A DNA stretch of 64,000 bases from Beijerinckiaceae bacterium. Its GTDB lineage: Bacteria; Pseudomonadota; Alphaproteobacteria; Rhizobiales; Beijerinckiaceae. Each line of letters opens with the position of its first letter. Position 1 is the stretch's first letter. Under the pieces are notes generated by a model that was not told the DNA's origin, ran no database searches, and saw nothing but the letters and a program-made list of their open reading frames with translations. Location of the stretch: assembly GCA_947453205.1 (NCBI GenBank), contig CANGFT010000013.1, forward strand, positions 1 through 64,000, read 5' to 3'. The position numbers and the translations under genes were made by a program. Positions 29,127-37,941 of this stretch are shown in pieces.

Positions 29127-30167
29127 ATGCAGTTCGGTGTCTTCGACTATATCGAAAAGGGCGCGGCGCCGATTCATGAGACCTATGACCGGCGCATGGA
29201 TCTTCTGCGCGCCCTCGAGGCGGCAGGCTTTCATGGCTACCATCTCTCGGAACATCATGCGACGCCGCTTTCGCTGACGCCCTCGCCCAATCTCTTCCTC
29301 GCCGCCGCCGCGCGCGAAACGAAGACGATCAGGCTCGGAACGCTGCTGACGCTGCTTCCGCTCTACCATCCCATGCGGCTTCTGGAAGAGCTTTGCATGC
29401 TCGACCATCTGTCGGGCGGACGTCTCGACATTGGCGTGGGGCGCGGAATTTCGCCCCATGAGTTCGACGCCTACAGCGAGGATTTCAACGAGTCCGCCGA
29501 AGCCTTCGACCAGTGCTTCAAGGTCATCCATCAGGGTCTGCGGCAGGACCGCGTGACCTATGCCTCGCCGAAATACACATTCAAGGATGCGCCCGTCATC
29601 GTGCGGCCCTTGCAAACGCCCCATCCCCCGCTGTGGTATGGCCTGCGCGGCGAGCATGGCCCTGTCTTCGCCGCCAGACACGGCATGAATGGCGTGACGC
29701 TGGGGCCGGACGACCATGTGGCGAAGATCATCGGGAATTTCCGCGAGCAATGGAAGCTGCACGAAGCCGAGCGCGCGGCGATGGGCTCGCCAGTCGCCTC
29801 GCCCCTTGTCGGCATCATGCGCGCCATGTTCATCGCCGACACCGACCAGGAGGCCGAGCGCATCGCCCGCGCCGCACATGAAACATGGTTCGACAATCTC
29901 GCCTGGCTCTGGAAGGAGCGGGGAACCATGCCGCCGATCGCCATCTCCGGCAGCTTCGATCAGGCGCGCGCCTCAGGCGCCCTCGTGGTCGGCAGCCCGC
30001 AGACCGTGAAGAAGGTCTTCATGGCGCAGGCCCAGCGCTGCGGGCATAATTACCTCGTGCTCCTGCTGGCTTTCGGCTCCCTGACCCATGCCCAGCAGAT
30101 GCGCTCGCTCGACCTGTTCCGCACCGAGGTCATGCCGGAGCTCGCCGCGCTCAACGAGATGCGCTGA
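29127..30167 (+). CDS. LLM-class flavin-dependent monooxygenase
   Basis: 346 residues from ATG 29127, GGGAG seven bases upstream. Luciferase-like barrel: MQFGVFDYIEKG, LEAAGFHGYHLSEHHATPLSLTPSPN, IRLGTLLTLLPLYHPMRLLEEL and GGRLDIGVGRGISPHEF. Distinct from the monooxygenase at 24135 and not a recent duplicate. Last gene of the plus-strand block; it ends one base before the stop of the convergent oxygenase. Confidence 0.87.
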   Translation: MQFGVFDYIEKGAAPIHETYDRRMDLLRALEAAGFHGYHLSEHHATPLSLTPSPNLFLAAAARETKTIRLGTLLTLLPLYHPMRLLEELCMLDHLSGGRLDIGVGRGISPHEFDAYSEDFNESAEAFDQCFKVIHQGLRQDRVTYASPKYTFKDAPVIVRPLQTPHPPLWYGLRGEHGPVFAARHGMNGVTLGPDDHVAKIIGNFREQWKLHEAERAAMGSPVASPLVGIMRAMFIADTDQEAERIARAAHETWFDNLAWLWKERGTMPPIAISGSFDQARASGALVVGSPQTVKKVFMAQAQRCGHNYLVLLLAFGSLTHAQQMRSLDLFRTEVMPELAALNEMR

Positions 30168-31175
30168 TCAGGTCGGCAGGTCGTAGTTCTTCTTGTTCAC
30201 CTCGGCGAGATAGTCGCCGAAGGACAGGGGCTCCGGGTTCGTCTGCGATCGGCAGGTCGGCCAGCAATCGAGGCGCACATCAAGCCTTGGCCCCAGGAAG
30301 AACGGCACGGAGTAACGCTCGGCGCCGCTCTTGTTGATGACGCGGTGGGGCGCGGAGCGAAAGCGCTCGTTGGTCCAGCGTCGGCACATGTCGCCATTGT
30401 TGATGAGCAGATGCCCATCGAGCGCCGGCGCCTCGATCCAGTCGCCGTGCCGCGACAGGATCTCAAGGCCCGGCACCTGCGACTGCGCCAGAATCGTGCA
30501 GTAGCTGTAGTCCGTATGCGGCCCGATGCCGAATTGCCCATCCACACCCGGATCGCGCGGCGGATAATGCAGCAACCGCAGATTATAGGTTGGCGGACGG
30601 AAGGCCTCATGGGCGGTCATGGCGTCTTGCGCCATGCCAAGCGCGAGGGCGTGAAGCTCCAGCAACCGCTCGCCAAGCCCGGCCATGGCCGCGAAATAGG
30701 TCAGGCAGTTCTCGCGAAACCCCGGCGCGTGGTCCGGCCAGCGATTGTCGAAAACCCAGGGCTTGCCGGCGAGGCGGTCGGGATGGTCGGCGGGAAATTC
30801 CTGCCGCACGTAAAAGGAGGCGCTGCGGTCGGGCGCGACGCTCTTGCCATGGGTGGAGGTGCGCTGGGTCTGTCCTCCCAGCGGCAGATAGCCCACGATC
30901 TTGCCGACTGCGCGCACCGCCATTTTCTGCTCGAGCGGCAGACCATGGACCTGCTCGCAGGCGGCGAAGGCCAGATCAATGGTCGCCTGATCCACCCCGT
31001 GATTGCGCACGAAGAAGAAGCCCAGATCCTCGCAAGCCTGCCCCAGCGCCCGCGCTGTCGCGTCAGCCGCGCCCGCCTCCCCCGCGAGAAAGGGGCCAAG
31101 GTCGATGATGGGGATCCGCATCCCGCTCGCATGGTCAAGGGTGACGGCCACATCCATCATCTTCGCGCCCGCCAC
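30168..31175 (-). CDS. 2-oxoglutarate/Fe(II)-dependent oxygenase (isopenicillin N synthase-like)
   Basis: 335 residues, GTG start one base after the upstream TAG; inner starts (Met 6, 7 or 19) are possible. N-terminal non-haem DIOX_N part (RIPIIDLGPFLAG, LGFFFVRNHGVDQ). Iron ligands H and D in GPHTDYSYCT and H in SAPHRVIN, with the 2OG-binding Arg in RYSVPFF. Cytosolic hydroxylase or ring-modifying enzyme; substrate unknown. Last gene of a minus-strand run with two exported hydrolase-like proteins and a ThDP enzyme. Confidence 0.87.
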   Translation of the reverse strand: MAGAKMMDVAVTLDHASGMRIPIIDLGPFLAGEAGAADATARALGQACEDLGFFFVRNHGVDQATIDLAFAACEQVHGLPLEQKMAVRAVGKIVGYLPLGGQTQRTSTHGKSVAPDRSASFYVRQEFPADHPDRLAGKPWVFDNRWPDHAPGFRENCLTYFAAMAGLGERLLELHALALGMAQDAMTAHEAFRPPTYNLRLLHYPPRDPGVDGQFGIGPHTDYSYCTILAQSQVPGLEILSRHGDWIEAPALDGHLLINNGDMCRRWTNERFRSAPHRVINKSGAERYSVPFFLGPRLDVRLDCWPTCRSQTNPEPLSFGDYLAEVNKKNYDLPT

Positions 31176-31176
31176 C

Positions 31177-31815
31177 CTATTTGTAGGAAATCATGTCGAC
31201 GCGCGTGAGCGTGACCTTCGCCTCGACACGCGCGGCTGTCGTAAGGTGATAGGCGGTGTAGAGTTCGGGGAAAGCCTCGTTCGACGACATGCCCTCGATG
31301 GGGGCGATGACGTTGAAGCCCCGCAGCGCCGCCTCGCCGCCCGTGTGCAGAACCGTCGACTGCGCCGCCGTGCCATTGATGATGATGGTCTCGACGCCCT
31401 TGTCCCTCAGCATCTTCTCAAAGTCGCTGTTGAGGAACTTGTCGGGGCCGAGCGCCGGCAGAATGGGCTCGCCTGGCTTTGGGGCGATCTCGGGCATCAT
31501 GTCCTTCTCGCCGGTGTTGGCCAGCGCGACGGAATAGACGACGAACATGCCGCGCGCACGGGCGTCCTCGAGCAGCTTCTTCATCCTGGGCATGGAGGCC
31601 GCGCAGCGGGGGCGACGCTCCTGCGAGCAGGTCTGGGTCGTGAAATCAAAGAGCAGAAGCGCCGTCGTCTTGGGGTCGACCGTCGCGGGTTTGAGCGTGG
31701 GCGGCGGCGGCAGCTTCACACTGCCCCAGTCGTCAAGGACGCCCTGAGCCTGTGCGCCCGAGGAAACGGCTGCTGCGAGGATGGACGCCAGCAGGATATG
31801 GCCAAAGCGGATCAT
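31177..31815 (-). CDS. exported isochorismatase-like protein lacking the catalytic Cys
   Basis: 212 residues from ATG 31815 with GGGAGA upstream. Signal peptide 1-24 ending AQAQ. Cysteine-hydrolase fold with D57 (LLLFDF) and K126 (GPDKFLNSDF). The segment that normally reads G-x-x-T-x-x-C-V is NGTAAQSTVLHT, so the nucleophile position is T154. Either it has a different chemistry or acts as a binding protein. A periplasmic location is unusual for the family. 19 bases after the upstream exported hydrolase gene. Confidence 0.8.
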   Translation of the reverse strand: MIRFGHILLASILAAAVSSGAQAQGVLDDWGSVKLPPPPTLKPATVDPKTTALLLFDFTTQTCSQERRPRCAASMPRMKKLLEDARARGMFVVYSVALANTGEKDMMPEIAPKPGEPILPALGPDKFLNSDFEKMLRDKGVETIIINGTAAQSTVLHTGGEAALRGFNVIAPIEGMSSNEAFPELYTAYHLTTAARVEAKVTLTRVDMISYK

Positions 31816-31834
31816 GATCGTCTCCCTCAAAAAA

Positions 31835-33037
31835 TCAACCGCCGACGCCAAGGCGGCGCACCACCCATGGCAGCACGACCGTCTCGAAGATCTTCTGGTC
31901 GCTGAGCTGCGCGGTGCGGCCCATATGTCCGCCCTGCGGATTGACCCAGGCCTCCTTGGGATCGCCATTGTTCAGCAGCAGCTGAAGGTCGTCGATCGGC
32001 ACCTGCGTGTCGTTGCGGCCGTTCACGAGCAGCATGGGCGCGGAGGGCTTTTCGAGGAAGCCGCGGTCTTTGAGCGACATCTTCGGGCCATAGGCGAGGA
32101 AGTCGTCGAGGGTCTTCACGCCATAGACGGCGGCGCGCGCCTCAAACAGGCCGAAGAGATATTCGCGGGTGCCCAGCGCCTTCTTCTGCCATTCCGGCTG
32201 GAAATAGTTGTGGACCGGCCCGCCCTGCACCACGGACCCCAACAGCCGGTCCTTCTCGCTATAGGCGAGATGAGCAGACCAATGGCCGCCCCAGCTTCCG
32301 CCGGTCACGACGACGCGCTTGCCATCGACATCGTCGCGCCTGGCGAGCGCATCCAGAACCACCGAATAGACCTTGTCGGCGCCCGGCTCGATCTTGATGC
32401 GGGTCTGGCCGGTGCCGGGCATGTCGAAGGCGAAGAAGGCGACGCCCTTTTCGAGATAGGCCGCGTTGCGGATGGACCCGTCTTCCTTGCGTCCGTCAAG
32501 CCCGCCGATGGTGATGACGACAGGCGGCCTGGCGACCCCCTTGGGCTTGCGCAGATAGCCCACGATCTCCGTGCCGTTGTAATCGAACTTCACGGGTTCG
32601 ATGGGCGGATCGACGAGGCGGCTATAGCCTGCGAAGGCGTCCAGCGCCTTTTTATAGGCCTGCGCGGTGCCGGCGGAATCCTCCAGCGGGAAGCGCGCGA
32701 ACATGTACCATTGCATGGCCTTGTCATAGGTATGCGCGGCTTCCGCCTTGTTGGAGCCTTCCAGCGATTTCGCCTTGGCCATGTGCCGGTCGCCGATGGC
32801 GCCCCAGACGGCGGCCCAGTGGTCGCGGTCCTGGCTGGTCAGATTGGCGAGGGCCTCACGCACCTCGCCCGCGTCGAGCTGCGCCACCGGATAGGCCTTG
32901 CGGTCGGCGCGCAGCTGGATCTCGGCCTTCAGCTCCTCGAGCGTGCGGGGCGTGGCGAGCTGGGCGAGCGCGGCGGTGGACGCCAGCAAGGCGCCTGCGA
33001 GCGCGCCACAAAGCGCAATCCTGCGAGTGATGGTCAT
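31835..33037 (-). CDS. exported alpha/beta hydrolase
   Basis: 400 residues. Signal peptide 1-25 ending ALAQ. Helical N-terminal part (30-150), then an alpha/beta-hydrolase domain: IVGYLRKPKGVARPPVVITIGGLDG, nucleophile elbow VTGGSWGGHWSA (Ser), acid in LLVNGRNDTQVP and His in NPQGGHMGR. The long helical cap and the GGLDG oxyanion motif resemble FrsA or 2,6-dihydroxypseudooxynicotine-hydrolase relatives. Probably an esterase or C-C hydrolase acting in the periplasm. Confidence 0.82.
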   Translation of the reverse strand: MTITRRIALCGALAGALLASTAALAQLATPRTLEELKAEIQLRADRKAYPVAQLDAGEVREALANLTSQDRDHWAAVWGAIGDRHMAKAKSLEGSNKAEAAHTYDKAMQWYMFARFPLEDSAGTAQAYKKALDAFAGYSRLVDPPIEPVKFDYNGTEIVGYLRKPKGVARPPVVITIGGLDGRKEDGSIRNAAYLEKGVAFFAFDMPGTGQTRIKIEPGADKVYSVVLDALARRDDVDGKRVVVTGGSWGGHWSAHLAYSEKDRLLGSVVQGGPVHNYFQPEWQKKALGTREYLFGLFEARAAVYGVKTLDDFLAYGPKMSLKDRGFLEKPSAPMLLVNGRNDTQVPIDDLQLLLNNGDPKEAWVNPQGGHMGRTAQLSDQKIFETVVLPWVVRRLGVGG

Positions 33038-33121
33038 GACGTCCTCCCTGTTTCAGGTCTTCTCTGGTGGCCGGGGCGCTTCTTGGGGGCGTCCCGGCGG
33101 AAGTCTTGCAAAGCGGCGGCC

Positions 33122-34990
33122 TCAGTCCTTGCGGCCAGCCGTATGTTCGCTGCGGGCATAGTCCGCGCTCTTCACATCCACGCGCGCGTCGATGACATAG
33201 GCACGACCCGCCAGCACGGCCTTTTCGGCGCGCTTGAGCGCCTTGGCGAACTCCTTGGCGGTCTCGACCGGGCCTTCGCCATCCAGCCCCTGGGCTCTGG
33301 CGATGGCGACGATGTCGATGGCCGGATGATCCATCTCCTGGCCGATGAACTTGTTCTCGACCGGCCTGCCCCGCACCACCGCCATGCGCTCCTGATGCGC
33401 CACATCGTTGTAATAGGAACGATTGTTGGCGACCACGATGATCATGGGGATCTCCATATGGGCCGCCGTCCAATAGGCGTTGCAGCCCATCATGAAATCG
33501 CCGTCGCCGATGATCGAGACCACAAGCCGACCCGAGCCCTTGAGCGCCAGCGCCGTGCCGATGCCGTTGCCCGGACCCGCACCGACGCCGCCGCCGGAGT
33601 CAAAGCCCACATAATCCAGGGGATGCTTGAAGTTCACGGTGTCCGCAGGCCAGCCCAGCGAATAATTGGCGATGGTGACCTCGCGCTCGTCGGTGAAGGA
33701 GCGGATCACCAAAGCAAGATCCCGCAGCCGCATCATCCCCTTGGCGCGCGGCTCGTCGAGCATCTTAGGCTGGCGTGTCGGCCATTTGGCGGGCGCGGGC
33801 TTGCCCCCGCGCAGGCGCCGCACCGCTGGCAGCAGCTCCTTCACCAGCGCATCGGGCGCGCTCATGATGGGCAGGTCGGCGGCGGGCAGGCCGTAGTAGT
33901 CCATGCTCCAGCCATTGTGCAGATAGCGGTCCAGCGAGCAGTTGATGATCTTCGCCTTGATCGGATCATCCTTGCCGAGCGTCTGGAGATACTGGCCCTT
34001 GAGGTCGATCCAGTCGAGGGCGAGCACGACGTCGGCTTCCCTCAGGATCGCCGTGATCTCACCCGAGGGGCGGAAGCGCGGCTCGACCGGATGCAGCGGG
34101 TGATCGGTGGGGAAGGAGGCCGCGGTCTTCATGTCCGTCAGCACCACGGCGCCCAGCGCTTCGGCCAGCGCCACGCGCGCCTGCCAATCATCGGTGTTGC
34201 GGGACACGCGGCCCATGAGGATCACGGGCTTCTTCGCCTTCACCAGCCAGTTGGCGGCCTCCTCCACCGCTTCAGGCGCGGGCGCTGGCGGCAGGCCCGG
34301 CGCGAAGCGCGCCACATCGGGGAAGCTGATCTCCTGCTTGAGCTCCTCCTCCTGCAAGGCGACGTCGAGGCAGACATAGGTCGGCCCATAGGGCTGGGTG
34401 CTCGCGATCTGATGGGCGCGCAGCATGGATTCGACGGAAGCGGCCACCGACCGGGGCTCATCATCCCATTTCGAATAATTGCGGATGAGCGCGCCCTGAT
34501 CCTTCGCCGTATGAATCCAGTCGATCCAGGGGCGGCGGATGTCGGCGTCGCCCGGCCCCGTGGCGCCGATGATGACCACCGGCAGACGCGCGCACCAGAT
34601 GTTGAAGATGGCCATGGTCGCATGCATCAGCCCGACGCCCGAATGGACCGCGACCGCCATGGGCTTCTCGGTCACCTTGGCGTAGCCGTGGGCGATGGCG
34701 ACCGTGTGCTCTTCGTGCAGGCACACGAGCATCTTGGGGTCACGGTTGCCGAGATAGTTGACGAGGCTGTCATGCAGCCCGCGATAGCTCGAGCCCGGAA
34801 CGAGGGCGATGTAGCGCACATCAAGGCGGCGCAGCATCTCCGCCACCACATCCGAGCCCCAGCCCAGCCGGGCGTTGGAGGGCAGAACAAGCTGGTCCTT
34901 GTCATCGAATTTGGCCGTCGCGATCTTGAGCGCGCCCTTGCCGGTCTTGGAGTCCTTCGGACGCGAGGTCTTGCTTGCTGCCTTGGCCAT
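33122..34990 (-). CDS. thiamine-diphosphate-dependent enzyme, acetolactate synthase family
   Basis: 622 residues. Three-domain ThDP architecture: Pyr domain (44-210) with the conserved Glu in LHEEHTVAIAHGYAKVT (E93/E94), central domain (about 240-370) and PP domain with GDGDFMMGCNAYWTAAHMEIPMIIVVANN binding ThDP and Mg2+. A basic Lys-rich N-terminal tail of 40 residues is extra. Annotated relatives are usually called benzoylformate decarboxylase- or acetolactate-synthase-like; a 2-oxo acid decarboxylase or C-C lyase fits the cluster. Confidence 0.88.
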   Translation of the reverse strand: MAKAASKTSRPKDSKTGKGALKIATAKFDDKDQLVLPSNARLGWGSDVVAEMLRRLDVRYIALVPGSSYRGLHDSLVNYLGNRDPKMLVCLHEEHTVAIAHGYAKVTEKPMAVAVHSGVGLMHATMAIFNIWCARLPVVIIGATGPGDADIRRPWIDWIHTAKDQGALIRNYSKWDDEPRSVAASVESMLRAHQIASTQPYGPTYVCLDVALQEEELKQEISFPDVARFAPGLPPAPAPEAVEEAANWLVKAKKPVILMGRVSRNTDDWQARVALAEALGAVVLTDMKTAASFPTDHPLHPVEPRFRPSGEITAILREADVVLALDWIDLKGQYLQTLGKDDPIKAKIINCSLDRYLHNGWSMDYYGLPAADLPIMSAPDALVKELLPAVRRLRGGKPAPAKWPTRQPKMLDEPRAKGMMRLRDLALVIRSFTDEREVTIANYSLGWPADTVNFKHPLDYVGFDSGGGVGAGPGNGIGTALALKGSGRLVVSIIGDGDFMMGCNAYWTAAHMEIPMIIVVANNRSYYNDVAHQERMAVVRGRPVENKFIGQEMDHPAIDIVAIARAQGLDGEGPVETAKEFAKALKRAEKAVLAGRAYVIDARVDVKSADYARSEHTAGRKD

Positions 34991-35081
34991 ACGAGCGTTT
35001 CCCTTGAGTTCATTCGCTTTGAAGCCAGACTAGAACAGACTTTGGCCCGCGTCGATTCCCTCTCAGGCCTTCTCAACGAAA

Positions 35082-35110
35082 GATCCGCCCGAGCTTGCGC
35101 CGGGCGGATC
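35082..35110 (-). terminator. hairpin after the NtaA-type monooxygenase gene
   Basis: Perfect 10-bp stem GATCCGCCCG (35082-35091) / CGGGCGGATC (35101-35110), nine-base loop; on the minus strand TTTCGTT follows. It separates the monooxygenase from the ThDP gene. Confidence 0.65.
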
Positions 35111-35134
35111 GTGGGATGCCTCTGTGCGGCCCGA

Positions 35135-36487
35135 TCAGCGGCGGTGGGACAGATCGGGCGGGCGACGCAGGCCGAGATTTTCGCGCAGGGTCTTGCCCTC
35201 ATATTCCCTGCGGAACAGGCCGCGGCGCTGAAGCTCCGGGACAAGCTTGTCGACCAGCGTGTTCACGGCGCCGGGATTGTCGCTGGGCAGGATGTTGAAG
35301 CCATCCGCGCCGCCGCCGAGGAACCAGGCCTCCAGCTCATCGGCCACCTGCTTCACCGAGCCGATCAGCGTCCAGTGGTGCTTGGCCGCCGCCGAGCGCA
35401 TGGCCATCTGGCGCAGGGTGAGGCCCTCGCGGCGGGAGATGGCGATGTAGCTCTCCACCGCGCTCACGCGGGCGTCATTGACCTTGATGTCCGGCAAGGG
35501 CGCGTCAAGATCATATTGCGAGAGGTCCACGCCCCCGAGGTTGGCGGAGAGCCTCTGCATGGCGACGCGCAGCGGAATGAGCGCGTTCAGCTGGTCGAAT
35601 TTCTCCTTCGCCTCGCTTTCGGTGTCGCCCATGAACAGCAGGGCGCCGGGCATGACCAGCACATCGTCAGGCGTGCGGCCGAAACGCTCGCAGCGGCCCT
35701 TCAGATTGTCATAGAAAGCCTTCGCCCCCGTCAGGCTCGACTGGGAGGTGAAGACCACATCCGCAACGCGGGCGGAGATGTTCATGCCCGGCTCAGAGGA
35801 GCCCGCCTGAACCATCACGGGATGGCCCTGGGGCGAACGCGGCACGGCGGAGGGGCCGCGAACTTTGAAATACTTCCCCACATGGTTGAGCAGGTGCACC
35901 TTGTCGGGGCGCATATAGACGCCGGATTCCTTGTCACGCGGGAAGGCGTCGTCATCATAGCTGTCCCAGACGCCGCGCACGACATCGACGAACTCCTCGG
36001 CGCGTTCATAGCGTTCGGCATGGGGCGCATGGGACTCGCGGCTGAACTGCAGCGCATCGTCCTTGTTGCTGCCGGTCACGATGTTCCAGGCCGCACGCCC
36101 GCCCGAGACATGGTCGAGCGAGGCCATGGTGCGGGCGAGATTGTAGGGCTCGAGATAGGTCGTCGACATCGTGGAGGCGAGGCCGATGTGTTTGGTCATC
36201 ATCGCCACGGCCGACAGGATCGGAATGGGATCCATGCGGTCGATGCGCGCGGTCAGGCTCAGGGTCTCCAGATCGTCGGTGCCCGGGGGGCTCGCGGCGT
36301 CGGCGATGAAGAGCATGTGGATCTTTGCGCGCTCCAGCGCCTGCGCCGTGTCGATCCAACGCTGGATGTTCTGCCCCGCGTCATTGTTGGAGCCAGGAAG
36401 GCGCCAGCCCGCCATATGATAATTGCCATCTCCCGTCATGAAGAGCGAGAGCTTCATCTGGCGTTGCTTGCCGTCGCGCGATTCCAT
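35135..36487 (-). CDS. NtaA/SnaA/DszA-type flavin-dependent monooxygenase
   Basis: About 450 residues from ATG 36487; a start eight codons earlier or ten codons later is also possible as the ribosome site is weak. Luciferase-like subfamily that oxidises chelators, sulfones or antibiotics with FMNH2. Signatures: LSLFMTGDGNYHMAGWRLPGS, ILSAVAMMTKHIGLASTMSTTYLEPYNLAR, HVSGGRAAWNIVTGSNKDDALQFS and GHPVMVQAGSSEPG. Paired with a TctC protein upstream. A partner flavin reductase is not in the window. Confidence 0.88.
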   Translation of the reverse strand: MESRDGKQRQMKLSLFMTGDGNYHMAGWRLPGSNNDAGQNIQRWIDTAQALERAKIHMLFIADAASPPGTDDLETLSLTARIDRMDPIPILSAVAMMTKHIGLASTMSTTYLEPYNLARTMASLDHVSGGRAAWNIVTGSNKDDALQFSRESHAPHAERYERAEEFVDVVRGVWDSYDDDAFPRDKESGVYMRPDKVHLLNHVGKYFKVRGPSAVPRSPQGHPVMVQAGSSEPGMNISARVADVVFTSQSSLTGAKAFYDNLKGRCERFGRTPDDVLVMPGALLFMGDTESEAKEKFDQLNALIPLRVAMQRLSANLGGVDLSQYDLDAPLPDIKVNDARVSAVESYIAISRREGLTLRQMAMRSAAAKHHWTLIGSVKQVADELEAWFLGGGADGFNILPSDNPGAVNTLVDKLVPELQRRGLFRREYEGKTLRENLGLRRPPDLSHRR

Positions 36488-36616
36488 CTGTTTTTCAACC
36501 CTTTCAAGCATCCGGCGACCACCGGAGCATCACTCTTCGCAAAAGTCTGAACTGACCCTGCGGCGCATTGATCGAGGTCAAGTCCCTGCGCCGCGGCGGT
36601 CAGGCCGTCGCCTCAT

Positions 36617-37606
36617 CTATGGTTGCTGCAAACCAAGTCTGGTGATGATGCCTCGCCAGCGGCCCACATCCGTCTGCAGCCGGTCCGCCATGCCGTCGGG
36701 CGTGCTGAGCGCAGCCTCCATGCCAAGAACACGGAACCGCTCCTGAATCTCAGGGAGCGCAAGAACGATGGAGATTTCCGCGTTAATGCGCATCACGATC
36801 TCCTTGGGCGTTCCCGCAGGCGCCGCGACGCCATTCCAGGAGGTGACGACATAGCCGGGCACGCCGCTCTCAAGCACCGTTGGGGTGTCGGGCGTGAGGG
36901 GACTGCGCTTTTCACCCGCAGAGGCGACAAGCCTGATCTGCTTGTCCGATAAGGCCGGCGCGAAAGCGGCGAGATAGTCAAAGCCGATGTCCACATCGCC
37001 GCGCTGAATGGCGGTGATGAGCTCGGGCGAGCTCTTGAAGGGAACGATCGGGGCCTTGCTGCCGATCAAGGCCTTGAACATTTCAGCGGCGATGTTCTGG
37101 GTGCTCCCGGCGGAGATGGCGCCGAAATTCAACCGTTGCGGGTCAGCCTTGTCGATCTCCCTCAACCGCGCGATGGAGGTGATGTCGCTCGACTCCTTGG
37201 TTGCGATCAGCAGGTCGAACTGCGCGAGGGTCGAGACCGCCGTGAAGTCCTTCACGAGGTCATAAGGGAGCGAGGCGAAGAGCGACGCGCTCACCGCATA
37301 GCTGTTGCCGATCTGCACGAGCGTATAGCCGTCAGCCGGCGACTGCTTGGCCGCCATGGCCGAGGTTATGCCGCCCGCGCCCGGCCGGTTCTCGATCACG
37401 AACTGCATGCCCGTGCGCTCCGTCACCTTGCCCGTCACAAGGCGGAAGGTGATGTCGCCGATGCCGCCCGCGGCGAAAGGCAGAAAGATGCGGATCGGCC
37501 TTGACGGATATTGCGCCTGCGCGAGCCCGACCGCGGGCGCAAGGCCGCTGGCGGCCAGCATGGCGGCGGTCGTGAACTGGCGGCGGGACAAAGAGGTGGG
37601 GCGCAT
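36617..37606 (-). CDS. Bug/TctC family substrate-binding protein
   Basis: 329 residues from ATG 37606 with AGGA seven bases upstream. Twin-arginine-like leader LSRRQFTTAAMLAASG and cleavage near AQAQ. Tripartite-tricarboxylate fold: YPSRPIRIFLPFAAGGIGDITFR, FVIENRPGAGGITSAMAAKQSPADGYTL. Binds a small carboxylate in the periplasm. No TctA/TctB permease is nearby, so it must work with a distant one or as a sensor. First gene of the minus-strand run with the NtaA-type enzyme. Confidence 0.9.
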   Translation of the reverse strand: MRPTSLSRRQFTTAAMLAASGLAPAVGLAQAQYPSRPIRIFLPFAAGGIGDITFRLVTGKVTERTGMQFVIENRPGAGGITSAMAAKQSPADGYTLVQIGNSYAVSASLFASLPYDLVKDFTAVSTLAQFDLLIATKESSDITSIARLREIDKADPQRLNFGAISAGSTQNIAAEMFKALIGSKAPIVPFKSSPELITAIQRGDVDIGFDYLAAFAPALSDKQIRLVASAGEKRSPLTPDTPTVLESGVPGYVVTSWNGVAAPAGTPKEIVMRINAEISIVLALPEIQERFRVLGMEAALSTPDGMADRLQTDVGRWRGIITRLGLQQP

Positions 37607-37941
37607 CTGGTTTCCTGCCTGTCTTTTTTCTTGCGGACGCCGGGAGGCGGCCGCAGGGAAGCTCGGCCCGCATCGCTTGTCAGCGGCGCGCCATTGCCGA
37701 AAGCCTACACCAAAGCGCGCCGCCTTGTTCAACCGGGCGGTCGCAAATCTGATGACGGAGGCGGATAATTTATCAAGCCGCGAGCCCGCAGGCCCGGAAA
37801 TCCCGATGGTTTGGCCGGAAAGGCGCGATCAGCCCGGCGCCCCTGCATGACCATGGCAGAACCGGCGGATGCAGACCTCGCCTCGAAACAAGCGCTTGCC
37901 CCCAAGAGGCTCCGCGCCCGGCGCCGCATCACATCAGGGCG
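37607..37941. other. intergenic region
   Basis: 335 bases between the TctC gene start and the stop of the cupin gene on the same strand. Several short frames, none with a ribosome site or protein-like sequence. It should hold the promoter of the TctC/monooxygenase unit; no clear operator palindrome was seen. Confidence 0.5.

Noticed and set aside
31781-36550. A 1589-codon open frame on the plus strand opposite the ThDP, hydrolase and monooxygenase genes
   Set aside because: It is antisense to several clearly conserved genes, has no ribosome site, and its residue make-up (Ala, Arg, Gly, His, Asp) is that of a complement of high-GC coding DNA.
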